Assembly: GCA_038323835.1 (NCBI GenBank)
Contig: JBBQHI010000009.1
Span: 26,529 to 90,528, forward strand
DNA length: 64,000 nt
Reading direction: 5' to 3'
Source: JACVRW01 sp038323835
GTDB taxonomy: Bacteria; Actinomycetota; Thermoleophilia; Solirubrobacterales; Thermoleophilaceae
Shown: positions 50,955 through 59,569 of the stretch, in pieces
How positions within the stretch are numbered: the first letter of the stretch is position 1
Layout of the letters: every line of letters starts with the position of its first letter
Program-made: the position numbers and the translations under genes
Notes under the pieces: model-generated
Databases searched by the model: none
Told to the model about the DNA's origin: nothing
Seen by the model: the letters and a program-made list of their open reading frames with translations, nothing else

Positions 50955-51632
50955 ATGCTCTTCGACCTCAGAGGACGCCGCCGCCGCGCGGTTCAGGGCA
51001 CCTACCTGGTGCTGGCGCTGCTGATGGGCGGAGGCCTGGTGCTGTTCGGAGTCGGCGGGAGCGTGTCCGGCGGGCTCCTCGACGCCTTCAAGAGCAACGG
51101 CGGCGGGGGGAACGATGTGGTGGCCAAGCGCATCGACCGCAACGAGAACCGTCTCCAAGCCTCTCCCGGCGACAGGGCGGCGCTGAAGGCGCTGGTCCGC
51201 GACAACTACTCGCAGGCCGTGTCGCAGCAGCCCTCCGGCGCCACTGAGTTCCCGGACGACGCCAAGGACGACCTGGCCAAGGCCGCCGTCTACTGGCAGC
51301 GCTATCTCAAGGCCGAGACGGGCAAGCCGGACGCCTCACTGGCCACGGTCGCGCTGCGGGTATACGACGTGGGTGCCCTGAACAAGCCGGCCGACGCCAC
51401 CCGGGCTATGACCATCGTGGCCGGTGCGTCCAACGACTTCCAGTCCTACCTCCAGCTGGTCCAGTACGCCGCTCTGGCGGGGGACAAGCGCACGGGGGAT
51501 TTGGCGACCCAGAAGGCGGTCGACCTCGCGCCGAAGAAGCTCCGCAAGCTGGTCAAGAAGCAGGCCGAGCAGTTCCAGAAGCAAGCCGCCGCCCAGAAAA
51601 AGGCGGCCGCCGCGCAGCCGAGCGGCGGCTGA
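50955..51632 (+). CDS. Membrane-anchored helical-repeat protein downstream of tatC
   Basis: 225 residues, ATG 50955. Basic N-terminus (LFDLRGRRRRAVQG), one membrane helix (about 16-38), a Gly/Asn linker, and then a helical region of about 150 residues that looks TPR-like (YWQRYLKAE, LVQYAALAG), ending in a Lys/Ala/Gln-rich tail. No catalytic motif. It sits in the tat operon; a scaffold or quality-control role is only a guess. Confidence 0.75.
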   Translation: MLFDLRGRRRRAVQGTYLVLALLMGGGLVLFGVGGSVSGGLLDAFKSNGGGGNDVVAKRIDRNENRLQASPGDRAALKALVRDNYSQAVSQQPSGATEFPDDAKDDLAKAAVYWQRYLKAETGKPDASLATVALRVYDVGALNKPADATRAMTIVAGASNDFQSYLQLVQYAALAGDKRTGDLATQKAVDLAPKKLRKLVKKQAEQFQKQAAAQKKAAAAQPSGG

Positions 51633-51694
51633 CGTACCCTTCACACAGTTCGCAGGCAGGATGCAGGCGACAAGGCACGAACCCGGGGAGAAGC

Positions 51695-52045
51695 GTGAAT
51701 TTCCACATCGAAGACGAGGCTGTCGACGACACCACCCACGTGATCGAGCTCGGTGGCGAGGTGGATCTCTACACCGCGCCCGAATTCAAGGAGCGGATGG
51801 TCGAGCTGATCGAGTCGGGCAAGAAGCAGATCGTGGTGGACCTCTCGAAGGCCACCTTCATCGACTCGACCACGCTGGGCGTGCTCGTGGGCGGGGTCAA
51901 GCGCCTGCGCCCCGCGGGCGGGTCGCTGGCGCTGGTCTGCACCGACGACAACATCACCAAGATTTTCGAGATCACCGGTCTCGACCGCGTGTTCCCGATC
52001 CACTCCTCGCGGGAAGAGGCACTGGCCGCGGTGGCCACCACCTGA
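51695..52045 (+). CDS. STAS-domain anti-sigma factor antagonist
   Basis: 116 residues from GTG 51695, with GGGGAGAAGC upstream. Single STAS domain: VIELGGEVDLYTAPEFKERM, and the phosphorylatable serine in ATFIDSTTLGVLVGG. Unphosphorylated antagonists bind a partner kinase/anti-sigma factor to free a sigma factor. No partner kinase or sigma gene lies in this window. TACCCT near 51636 is a possible -10 box with a leader of about 50 bases. Confidence 0.9.
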   Translation: MNFHIEDEAVDDTTHVIELGGEVDLYTAPEFKERMVELIESGKKQIVVDLSKATFIDSTTLGVLVGGVKRLRPAGGSLALVCTDDNITKIFEITGLDRVFPIHSSREEALAAVATT

Positions 52046-52098
52046 GGCGCCCGAAGTTCCGCGCCCCGCCCCGGCGGGGCTTGCCCGGCGAGCTCTTC

Positions 52099-52104
52099 TA
52101 GAAT
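52099..52104 (+). promoter_or_regulatory. Candidate -10 box (TAGAAT) of tRNA-Lys
   Basis: TAGAAT ends nine bases before the first base of tRNA-Lys (52114), the expected distance for initiation at the 5' leader of a tRNA. No good -35 match is visible. Confidence 0.5.
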
Positions 52105-52113
52105 CGCCCGTCG

Positions 52114-52186
52114 GGGCCGTTAGCTCAACTGGCAGAGCAGGAGACTCTTAATCTCAAGGTTGAAGGTTCGAGTCCTTCACGGCCCA
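52114..52186 (+). tRNA. tRNA-Lys (anticodon CTT)
   Basis: 73 bases with a complete cloverleaf: acceptor GGGCCGT with ACGGCCC and discriminator A, D-arm with AGCTCAACTGGCAGAGC, anticodon loop CTCTTAA, and T-arm GAAGGTTCGAGTCCTTC. CCA is not encoded. The next gene starts only eight bases after it. Confidence 0.97.
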
Positions 52187-52193
52187 CTTTCTG

Positions 52194-53006
52194 ATGGCGG
52201 ATGACGCGACACAGACCGCCGCCGCCGAGCTCGGATCACTCGACGGCAGCATCGCCCCGGCGGAGGAGATCCGGATCCCCGCGACGGACGAGGGGCTCCT
52301 GCGCGGCGACGGCGCGTTCGAGGTCGTCCGCGTCTACGACGGGCACCCGTTCGCGCTGGCCGAGCATCTGGACCGGCTCGAGAGGTCCGGCGCCAGCCTG
52401 CGCCTGGACGTCCCCCGCGCCCAGCTCGAGACTGAGATCGCCGAGCTGCTGGCCGCGCGAGGCGGGAGCGCCTTCGACGGCGCCCTGCGGATCGTGCTGA
52501 CCCGCGGCGGCCTGAGACTGCTGCTCACGGAGCCGGCGCTGGAGAAGCCGGGCACCGTCCGCCTGGCCACGGTCACCTATGCGCCGACCCGGATCCTGGA
52601 CGGGGTGAAGTCGCTCTCCTACGCGGCCAACATGCTGGCCACGCGGCTGGCCCTGGAGCGCGGGTTCGACGAGGCCCTGCTCGTGACCCCTCATGGGCGC
52701 GTGCTGGAGGCGCCCACCTCCTCGATCTTCTGGATCGATGGCGAGGGCACCATCCTGACCCCGCCGCTCAGCGACCACATCCTCGCCTCCATCACGCGGA
52801 GGCTCGTGATGGAAGCGGTGGAGGTGGAGGAGCGGCCCTGCACGATCGACGACCTGCGCGCGGCGAGCCAGGCCTTCCTGGCCTCCACCACGCGCGAGGC
52901 GCAGTCGATCACCGCGGTGGACGATCTCGAGCTGCCGGTGGGGGAGCGCACCCTCGAGGTGCAGCGGGCGCTGCGGGCCCGGATCCGGGACGAGCTCGGG
53001 ACCTAG
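52194..53006 (+). CDS. Class IV PLP-dependent aminotransferase (IlvE/DAAT/PabC family)
   Basis: 270 residues from ATG 52194. Fold type IV features: LLRGDGAFEVVRVYDG, the Schiff-base lysine in DGVKSLSYAANMLATRLA, GRVLEAPTSSIFW and LASTTREAQSI. The motif set fits branched-chain aminotransferase, D-amino acid aminotransferase or aminodeoxychorismate lyase; I cannot choose one. The start is eight bases after tRNA-Lys with no ribosome site, so either the tRNA transcript continues into it or a later start is used. Confidence 0.85.
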   Translation: MADDATQTAAAELGSLDGSIAPAEEIRIPATDEGLLRGDGAFEVVRVYDGHPFALAEHLDRLERSGASLRLDVPRAQLETEIAELLAARGGSAFDGALRIVLTRGGLRLLLTEPALEKPGTVRLATVTYAPTRILDGVKSLSYAANMLATRLALERGFDEALLVTPHGRVLEAPTSSIFWIDGEGTILTPPLSDHILASITRRLVMEAVEVEERPCTIDDLRAASQAFLASTTREAQSITAVDDLELPVGERTLEVQRALRARIRDELGT

Positions 53007-53116
53007 TCCCGCGGCCGCGGGCGGGATTCCATGCGATGGGACACGTACCAGGCCATGTGCCGGATGACTCCGGCCGCCATCCCCATGGCCTCCCCGAGGA
53101 GCTTCCTATTCAGCAC
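53003..53116 (-). CDS. Possible small protein, divergent from wecB
   Basis: 37 codons from GTG 53116, MLNRKLLGEAMGMAAGVIRH continuing to a basic C-terminus (RMESRPRPRD). It has one amphipathic helix with a clean hydrophobic face. Its stop overlaps the stop of the aminotransferase. GGAGG lies too close to the GTG; an internal ATG eight bases after GGGGAGG is an alternative start. It fills an otherwise empty gap. Weakly supported. Confidence 0.3.
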   Translation of the reverse strand: MLNRKLLGEAMGMAAGVIRHMAWYVSHRMESRPRPRD

Positions 53117-53154
53117 CCCTCCATGTTAGGCCGATTGGCCGATCGGGGCCACCG

Positions 53155-54231
53155 GTGACCATCGTCACCGTGATCGGGAACAGGCCGCAGTTCGTGAAGG
53201 CCGCCGCGGTATCCGCGAAGCTGCGGGAGCGCCACGAGGAGCTGATCGTGCACACCGGCCAGCACTACGACGACGAGCTGTCGCGCGTGTTCTTCGACGA
53301 ACTCGGGGTGCCGGCGCCCGACCGCCAGCTGCATGCGGCGTCGGGTACCAACACGGCCCAGACCGCCCGGATCCTCGCGGAGCTCGAGCCGATCCTGGCC
53401 GAGGTGGAGCCCGAGCTCGTCCTGATCTACGGAGACACGAACTCGACCCTGGCCGGAGCCGTGGCCGCGGCGCAGGCGCGAGTGCCCGTGGCCCACGTGG
53501 AGGCGGGAATGCGGTCGTTCGACCGCTCGATGCCCGAGGAGCTCAATCGCGTACTGGCCGACCATGCCAGCGACCTCCTGCTCTGCTCCACCGACGTCGC
53601 GGTGCGGAACCTGGAGCAGGAGGGCGTTCGCGGTGAGGTGCACCTGGTGGGTGACGTGATGGCCGACGTCTCGCTCGCCTTCCAGGACGTGGCCCGCGAG
53701 CGCTCGCGCGCCGTGTCCGAGCGCGGGCTCGAGCCGGGCGGGTACCTCCTCGTCACCGCCCACCGCGCCGGGAACGTGGATCCGCCGGACCGGCTGCGCC
53801 TGCTGGTGGAGCTGATCGAGTCGCTGCCCGGCCCTGTGGTGTTCCCGGTGCATCCGCGCACCCGGCGGCGGCTGGAGGAGGAGGGACTGCTCGACCGGCT
53901 CGGGGACCGGCCCGGCGTGGAGCTGGCCCCGTCGCTCGGCTACCTCGACTTCCTCGACCTGGCACGCAGCGCCCGCGCGGTGCTCACCGACTCCGGCGGC
54001 GTTCAGAAGGAGGCCTACCTGCTCGGCGTGCCCTGCGTGACTCTCCGCGATACCACCGAGTGGACGGAGACCGTGGACGCCGGCTGGAACGTCCTCGTGG
54101 GCCTCGATCGCGCCGCCGCCCTGGCCGCGCTGGAGCGCCACCCCCCCGCGGAGCGGCCCGAGCTGTACGGCGGCGGGCGGGCCGCGCAGCGCGTTTGCGA
54201 CGTGGTGTCGGCCTACACTGCTCCCGTATGA
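53155..54231 (+). CDS. wecB: UDP-N-acetylglucosamine 2-epimerase (non-hydrolysing)
   Basis: 358 residues, GTG 53155. Motifs: VIGNRPQFVKAAAV, HTGQHYDDELS, YGDTNSTLAGA, HVEAGMRSFDRSMPEELNR and LTDSGGVQKEAYLLGVPC. It interconverts UDP-GlcNAc and UDP-ManNAc. Overlap with the dehydrogenase gene (ATGA) points to a UDP-ManNAcA or related uronic acid route for an envelope polysaccharide. Confidence 0.93.
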   Translation: MTIVTVIGNRPQFVKAAAVSAKLRERHEELIVHTGQHYDDELSRVFFDELGVPAPDRQLHAASGTNTAQTARILAELEPILAEVEPELVLIYGDTNSTLAGAVAAAQARVPVAHVEAGMRSFDRSMPEELNRVLADHASDLLLCSTDVAVRNLEQEGVRGEVHLVGDVMADVSLAFQDVARERSRAVSERGLEPGGYLLVTAHRAGNVDPPDRLRLLVELIESLPGPVVFPVHPRTRRRLEEEGLLDRLGDRPGVELAPSLGYLDFLDLARSARAVLTDSGGVQKEAYLLGVPCVTLRDTTEWTETVDAGWNVLVGLDRAAALAALERHPPAERPELYGGGRAAQRVCDVVSAYTAPV

Positions 54232-55475
54232 GAATCGGGATCGTCGGCCTGGGGTATGTCGGCCTCCCGCTGGCCGTGGCGTTCTGCGAGGCCGGTCAGG
54301 AGGTCACCGGCGTGGACGCGGACGCGCGGGTGGTGGACGCCCTGGCCCGCGGGACCTCGCACATCGAGGACGTGCCCGACTCCGCACTGGCCGCCATGGC
54401 GGGTCGCTTCGAGGCCACCACGCGCTACGCCGACCTAGCCAAGGTGGACTCCGTGATCGTGGCCGTGCCCACTCCGCTGACCCAGAACCGGGAGCCCGAC
54501 CTCCAGCCCCTGATCGCGGCGGGCACGTCGCTGGCCGGAGTGCTCCAGGAGGGCCAGCTCGTGGTGCTCGAGTCCACCACGTACCCGGGCACCACCCGGG
54601 AGCGCCTCGTGCCGCTGCTGGAGGAGTCGGGCCTCGCCGCGGGGCGGGACTTCCACGTGGCCTACTCCCCGGAGCGCATCGACCCGGGACGCACCGACTA
54701 CACGATGCGCAACACGCCGAAGGTGGTGGGCGGAGTCACGGCGGACTCGCTCGACCGCGCGGTGGCCCTCTACGAGCTGGTCTGCGACGAGGTGATTCCC
54801 GTGTCCACCCCGGAGGTCGCCGAGCTCACCAAGCTGCTCGAGAACGTCTTCCGCTCCGTGAACATCGCCCTCGTGAACGAGCTGGCCATCCTCTGCGACC
54901 GCATGGGGGTGGACATCTGGGAGGTGGTGGAGTCGGCGGCCACCAAGCCGTACGGCTTCATGTCGTTCCGGCCAGGTCCGGGCATGGGCGGCCACTGCCT
55001 CCCCGTGGACCCGTTCTACCTTGCGTGGCGCGCGCGCGAGTTCGATCAGCCCACGGAGTTCATCGAGCTGGCCGGCGAGGTGAACCAGCGGATGCCCTAT
55101 TTTTGCGTGGAGAAGATCGGCCGGGCCCTGAACGACCACGCCAAGCCGATCAAGGGCTCGCGCATCGCGATCCTGGGCGTCTCCTACAAGGCCGGCGTGG
55201 GGGACCTGCGGGAGTCCCCTGGGCTGAAGATCATCCGGCTGCTGCGCGATCACGGCGCGGACGTGGTCTACAACGATGCCTTCGTGCCCGAGCTGAGCGA
55301 CTTCGGCCTGTCGTCGGAGCCGCTCGACCGCCTGCTCGGCAGCGCGGACTGCGCCGTCATCGTCACCGCGCACCCGGGCCTCGACGTGGAGGCGATCGTG
55401 GCCGGCGTGCCGCTTGTCGTGGACTTCCGCGGGGTCACGCGCGGCATCGAGGCCCCGAACCTTGTGCGCCTTTGA
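54228..55475 (+). CDS. Nucleotide-sugar dehydrogenase (UDP-ManNAc/UDP-GlcNAc 6-dehydrogenase type)
   Basis: 415 residues, ATG 54228. N-terminal NAD-binding GIVGLGYVGLPLAVAFCEAG, catalytic cysteine in GPGMGGHCLPVDPFYLAW, conserved LESTTYPGTT and AYSPERIDPG. It oxidises the C6 hydroxyl of an N-acetylhexosamine nucleotide to the acid in two NAD-dependent steps. The pairing with wecB supports WecC or WbpA-like function rather than UDP-glucose dehydrogenase. Confidence 0.92.
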   Translation: MRIGIVGLGYVGLPLAVAFCEAGQEVTGVDADARVVDALARGTSHIEDVPDSALAAMAGRFEATTRYADLAKVDSVIVAVPTPLTQNREPDLQPLIAAGTSLAGVLQEGQLVVLESTTYPGTTRERLVPLLEESGLAAGRDFHVAYSPERIDPGRTDYTMRNTPKVVGGVTADSLDRAVALYELVCDEVIPVSTPEVAELTKLLENVFRSVNIALVNELAILCDRMGVDIWEVVESAATKPYGFMSFRPGPGMGGHCLPVDPFYLAWRAREFDQPTEFIELAGEVNQRMPYFCVEKIGRALNDHAKPIKGSRIAILGVSYKAGVGDLRESPGLKIIRLLRDHGADVVYNDAFVPELSDFGLSSEPLDRLLGSADCAVIVTAHPGLDVEAIVAGVPLVVDFRGVTRGIEAPNLVRL

Positions 55476-56176
55476 GCGTCGCTCCCTCGGACCGCGCCCC
55501 CGGCCTGATGCTGGGCGAGGGCGTGGACCTGCCCGGGGACGTGGAGCTGGGGGCGCACGTCGTGATCCACGCGGGTAGCGAGGTGGCCCCCGGCGCGCGG
55601 CTGCTCGACCACTGCGTGGTGGGCAAGCCGCTGGTGCTCGGCGCCCATTCACGCGCAGCACGCACGCCGGCGGGTCCGACCCTGGTGGGTGCCGGGGCCG
55701 TGGTGGGCGCGGGTGCGGTGGTGGTGGCCGGCGCGCGGCTGGGCGCGGGCTGCGTGGTGGGGGACCAGGCGCACGTGCGCGAGCGCGCCGAGATCGGCTC
55801 GGAGACCGTGGTCGGGCGCGGCTCGGCCGTGGACAACGACGTGCTCATCGGGGCCCGCGTTCGGATCCAGACGGGCGCCTACGTGACCGCCCACTCGCTG
55901 ATCGAGGACGACGTGTTCATCGCTCCCGGGGTGGTTCTCACCAACGACCCCAGGGCCGGCCGGCGGGTGCCGGGGGAGGAGCTGCTCGGGGTGACGCTTC
56001 GCCGCGGGTGCCGGATCGGCGGCGGTGCCGTGCTGCTTCCCGGCGTGGAGGTCGGCGAGGAGGCCTTCGTGGCCGCGGGTGCCGTGGTCACACGGGATGT
56101 GCCCGCCCGCGCCGTGGTCATGGGTGTGCCTGCCGCCGTTGTGCGTGAGGTGCCGGAGGCGGAGCTGCTGCGATGA
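55472..56176 (+). CDS. Left-handed beta-helix acyltransferase (WbpD/PglD-like)
   Basis: 234 residues from TTG 55472, overlapping the previous stop (TTGA). Many hexapeptide repeats, for example VGAGAVVGAGAVVVAGARLG and RIGGGAVLLPGVEVGEEAFV, with a loop containing TNDPRAG and ending VMGVPAAVVRE. The pattern is that of sugar N-acetyltransferases acting on amino-uronic acids (WlbB/WbpD). With the two upstream genes it suggests a di-N-acetylated uronic acid pathway; an aminotransferase for it is not in view. Confidence 0.88.
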   Translation: MSVAPSDRAPGLMLGEGVDLPGDVELGAHVVIHAGSEVAPGARLLDHCVVGKPLVLGAHSRAARTPAGPTLVGAGAVVGAGAVVVAGARLGAGCVVGDQAHVRERAEIGSETVVGRGSAVDNDVLIGARVRIQTGAYVTAHSLIEDDVFIAPGVVLTNDPRAGRRVPGEELLGVTLRRGCRIGGGAVLLPGVEVGEEAFVAAGAVVTRDVPARAVVMGVPAAVVREVPEAELLR

Positions 56177-56829
56177 GGGGCCGCCGGCGCCGCCTGGACC
56201 TCACCGCCGACCGCTCAACGGTGGTGCTCGGCGTGACCGCGGGCCTCGGTGGCGCGGCGGTGCTGCTCGGCGAGGTGGGCCGGGTGTGGCGTCGCGGTTC
56301 GGCCCCCACGCCGAGCGAGGCCGACAACCTGCTGGCCGGCGCGCAGGAGGCGGTGGCGGAGACTGCGCAGGTGGCCCGTGAGGGCTACCGCCAGGTGTCC
56401 ACCAGGGAGAACGCCCTGTTCAACCTGCTCGCCTCCTTTGCCACCACGTTCCTGGCCGCCCGGCTCATCACCCACCGGCTGCGCAACCGCTCGCGCGTGG
56501 GCCCCTTCCGGAGCGTGCGGCTGGGGCGACGGCACATCCACCACTTCGTGCCCGGGATCGCGATCGCGTTCGCCGCGGGCGCCGGGGCGATCCTCACCGG
56601 CGGGGACGGCGTCGAGCCCAAGCTGGCGGTGCCCTTCGGCGTGGGCATGGGACTGACGCTCGACGAGTCGGCGCTGCTGCTCGAGCTCGACGACGTGTAC
56701 TGGCGGCGCGAGGGCATCGTGAGCGTGCAGATAACGCTCGCGGTGATTGCGCTGCTCTCGGCGCTGGCCCTCGCGCTGCGCCTGCTTCGCGAGGGCGAGC
56801 AGGTGGTGCTCGAGCCGGCGGTGGTGTGA
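56173..56829 (+). CDS. Hypothetical multi-pass membrane protein with HIHH motif
   Basis: 218 residues, ATG 56173 (ATGA overlap). Four or five membrane segments. Between the second and third is LGRRHIHHFVPGI, and later GMGLTLDESALLLELDDVYW; the His cluster and the acidic ELDD pair look conserved and could bind metal. Family not recognised. It lies inside a tight run of envelope polysaccharide genes. Confidence 0.78.
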   Translation: MRGRRRRLDLTADRSTVVLGVTAGLGGAAVLLGEVGRVWRRGSAPTPSEADNLLAGAQEAVAETAQVAREGYRQVSTRENALFNLLASFATTFLAARLITHRLRNRSRVGPFRSVRLGRRHIHHFVPGIAIAFAAGAGAILTGGDGVEPKLAVPFGVGMGLTLDESALLLELDDVYWRREGIVSVQITLAVIALLSALALALRLLREGEQVVLEPAVV

Positions 56830-57374
56830 TGGCTGAGTCACGTCCGGAGGTGCCGCCCGGCGGTTGGCACCAGCCGATGCCGCGGCCAGGCTGGGAGGGT
56901 GCCAGGCTTGCGAGCTGGGGCAGCAGGGCGGGGGCGTGGCTCATCGACGGCGTGGTGCTGCTGGTACCGATCATCGCGCTCTTCTTCCTGCTCGTGGCCG
57001 GCGCGGCGGGAATCTCCGGCGGCGACGACTTCTCGTTGGGCGCGGCGATCGTGGGCCTGGTCCTGTGGGTGATCCTGGTCTGCGCCGTCACCCTGTTCTA
57101 CGCCCCCGTGCTCATGGCGCGCCGAGGCCCCGGCAACGGTCAGACCCTGGGCAAGCAGATGGTGGGCATCCGGGTGGTGCCCGACGGTGGTGAGCCGATG
57201 ACGTTCTGGCCCGGCGCCCTCCGCGAGGTGGTGATCAAGGGCCTGGCCGTGGGTGTCGCCTCTACCTTCATCCCGTTCGTCCCCTGGCTCCTGGACAACC
57301 TCTGGCCGCTATGGGATGACGAGAACCGCGCTCTCCACGACATGGCCGCGTCCACGCACGTCGTGCGGGCCTAG
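56829..57374 (+). CDS. RDD family membrane protein
   Basis: 181 residues, ATG 56829 sharing its A with the upstream stop (GTG 56826 is also in frame). RDD domain: LASWGSRAGAWLIDGVVLLV with the conserved Arg and Asp, GQTLGKQMVGIRVV, and a final D in DDENRALHDMAA. Two to three membrane helices. Function generally unknown. It ends four bases into purA on the other strand. Confidence 0.88.
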   Translation: MAESRPEVPPGGWHQPMPRPGWEGARLASWGSRAGAWLIDGVVLLVPIIALFFLLVAGAAGISGGDDFSLGAAIVGLVLWVILVCAVTLFYAPVLMARRGPGNGQTLGKQMVGIRVVPDGGEPMTFWPGALREVVIKGLAVGVASTFIPFVPWLLDNLWPLWDDENRALHDMAASTHVVRA

Positions 57375-58678
57375 GCGGTGGCAGGGCGGACGCGCTCGGC
57401 CGCCCCGGTCCAGATCATCTCGTCGCGGGCCGGGCCCACGCCGACCATCACGATCGGGATCCCGAGGAAGTCGCTCATGAAGTCGAGGTAGTCCTGGGCG
57501 TTGCGGGGGAGCTCGTCGAGCGAGCGGCACCCGGAGATGTCCTCGCTCCAGCCGGGGAGGTCGATCAGCTCGCCCCGAGCCTTGTGGAGGATCGACTGGT
57601 GGTAGGGGAACTCCTCGAAGGAGGCGCCCTCGGATCCCGTGTAGCGAACCGCCACGCGCAGGGGGTCGATGCCGGTGAGAACGTCGAGCTTGGTGACCAC
57701 CAGGCCGGTCAGGCCGTTCACGCGGGTGGCGTAGCGCAGCGCCACCAGGTCGAGCCAGCCGGTGCGCCGGGCGCGGCCCGTGGTGGTCCCGAACTCGCCG
57801 CCGGCCTGGCGGATGCTCTCGCCCAGATCGTCGTCGAGCTCGGTGGGGAAGGGCCCGGCACCGACGCGGGTGGCGTAGGCCTTGGCGATTCCCCAGACCT
57901 CGTCGATGGAGCGCGGGCCCACACCGGCGCCCACGCAGGCGGCACCGGCCACCGGGTTCGACGAGGTGACGAAGGGGTAGGTGCCGTGGTCGATGTCGAG
58001 CATCGTGCCCTGCGCGCCCTCGAAGACCACGAGGCCGCCCTCCTCGAGCGCCCGCCACGCGATCGGCGCCGTGTCCGCGATGTGCGGCTCGAGCCGGTGG
58101 CCGAGCTGCACGTAGTCCTCGGTCATCGTGTGCAGGTCGAGCTCGGGATCCTTGGCGAAGGGCCGCAGCATCAGCCGCTTGGGCTCCATTGCAGCGTAGA
58201 TCTTCTTGCGCAGGATCTTCTCGTCGAGCATGTCCTGCACCCGGATCCCGAGCCGGAAGGCCTTGTCCGCGTAACAGGGCCCGATGCCCCGGCGGGTGGT
58301 GCCGATCTGGAGGCTGCCGAGCCTCGCCTCGCCCGCCTGGTCCAGGAGCTTGTGGTACGGCATGATCAGGTGCGCGTTGGCGGAGATGCGCAGGCCGCTG
58401 ATGTCGATCCCGCGCCGCGACAGCTCGCCCGCCTCGTCGGTGAGCACGTGCGGGTCCACCACCACGCCGTTCCCGATGGCGCAGATCTTGCCCGGGTAGA
58501 GGATCCCGGAGGGGATGAGGTGGAACTTGAAGACCTCGTCGCCGCGGACGATGGTGTGGCCGGCGTTGTTCCCGCCCTGGAAGCGGATCACGAGATCGGC
58601 CTGCTCAGCGAGCAGGTCCACGACCTTCCCCTTCCCCTCGTCGCCCCACTGGGCTCCCACGATCACTAGTCCGGGCAT
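57371..58678 (-). CDS. purA: Adenylosuccinate synthetase
   Basis: 435 residues, ATG 58678. GTP-dependent enzyme with the N-terminal GAQWGDEGKGKVVD loop, NNAGHTI, GTTRRGIGPCYADK, EGAQGTMLDIDHGTYPFVTS and TGRARRTGWLD. It joins IMP and aspartate on the way to AMP. It lies 12 bases downstream of the DnaC-like gene and may be the last gene of the rpsF-dnaB transcript. Confidence 0.97.
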   Translation of the reverse strand: MPGLVIVGAQWGDEGKGKVVDLLAEQADLVIRFQGGNNAGHTIVRGDEVFKFHLIPSGILYPGKICAIGNGVVVDPHVLTDEAGELSRRGIDISGLRISANAHLIMPYHKLLDQAGEARLGSLQIGTTRRGIGPCYADKAFRLGIRVQDMLDEKILRKKIYAAMEPKRLMLRPFAKDPELDLHTMTEDYVQLGHRLEPHIADTAPIAWRALEEGGLVVFEGAQGTMLDIDHGTYPFVTSSNPVAGAACVGAGVGPRSIDEVWGIAKAYATRVGAGPFPTELDDDLGESIRQAGGEFGTTTGRARRTGWLDLVALRYATRVNGLTGLVVTKLDVLTGIDPLRVAVRYTGSEGASFEEFPYHQSILHKARGELIDLPGWSEDISGCRSLDELPRNAQDYLDFMSDFLGIPIVMVGVGPARDEMIWTGAAERVRPATA

Positions 58679-58690
58679 ATGCGTTCGAGG

Positions 58691-59569
58691 TTATGCGCCC
58701 TGGCGCATGCGCAGGTCGGCGCCCATCATCAGCAACGGGTCGTCGCAGATCTGGATCAGGCGGCTGACGGTGCGCAGGCCCACCTGCTGGCGCAGCCAGG
58801 TGAGGGGATCCGAGTCGTTCGTGAGCTCGATGGCCGCCAGCTGGGCGGCCACCCTCTCGAGACGCACGGCCACGGCCTCCAGGTCCTCCCGGCCGGCGCC
58901 GTTCGTGCGCCTCCGGCGGAGCTCGGCGATTTCGGAGCGGAGCGTTGCCAGGGTGGTGTCGCGGTAGGGGTCGGGCACGTTGCTGGTGACCACCACCGAG
59001 CGCTCGTCCTGCCAGCGCTCGTTGACCAGCGAGTAGAGCTGCTCCAGGACCCACTCCGTCTGGCGCTCGGCGCCGACGTCGTCCAGCACCAGCAGGTCCA
59101 CATCGCACAGGCGCTTGAACAGGGCGAGGTGGGTGTCCTCGCTGTCCTCGCCGAAGGTGTTCCGCAGCTCGGCGAACAGGAGCGGCATGGAGTACACGGC
59201 CACCGAGTGACCGGCGTCGCGGGCGGCCTTGGCCACCAGCAGCGCAAGGGTGGTCTTGCCCGTGCCCACCGTCCCGTGGAACCAGAGGCCCCGGCCCGCC
59301 TTGACGTGCTCGTCGATATCCGCGATGAAGCGGCGAACGTGGCGGATCAGGCTCGGGTCCAGGTCGGGGTGCCGGTCGAGCGACGCCCCCAGGAGGCGCT
59401 TGGGAAGGCCGCCCCGCAGCCGGCCGCCGATGCCCCGGTCCATCCGTTCGCGGCAGCGGCAGGGACGGGCCTCGTTGGTCCCCTCCACGAGGATCCACCC
59501 GCCGCCGTCGCACTCGCCGAAGCGGCAGGTGGGCGCGGCCTGGCGTGGATCGGGCATGGCGCGCAGCAT
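58691..59569 (-). CDS. DnaC/DnaI-type helicase loader ATPase
   Basis: 292 residues, ATG 59569 sharing its A with the dnaB stop. The N-terminus holds two cysteine pairs (CRFGEC and CRCRE), a likely zinc site as in B. subtilis DnaI. The AAA+ core has Walker A FHGTVGTGKTTLA, Walker B LLVLDDVGAERQTEW and sensor I VVTSNVP. The final 90 residues are helical and basic. Direct coupling to dnaB argues for a replicative helicase loader rather than an IS21 helper. A DciA-like gene (19073-19390) is also present. Confidence 0.9.
   Translation of the reverse strand: MLRAMPDPRQAAPTCRFGECDGGGWILVEGTNEARPCRCRERMDRGIGGRLRGGLPKRLLGASLDRHPDLDPSLIRHVRRFIADIDEHVKAGRGLWFHGTVGTGKTTLALLVAKAARDAGHSVAVYSMPLLFAELRNTFGEDSEDTHLALFKRLCDVDLLVLDDVGAERQTEWVLEQLYSLVNERWQDERSVVVTSNVPDPYRDTTLATLRSEIAELRRRRTNGAGREDLEAVAVRLERVAAQLAAIELTNDSDPLTWLRQQVGLRTVSRLIQICDDPLLMMGADLRMRQGA

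Noticed and set aside
52030..52113. Attachment site or integrated element at tRNA-Lys
   Set aside because: No integrase gene and no repeat of the tRNA 3' end were seen in the window.
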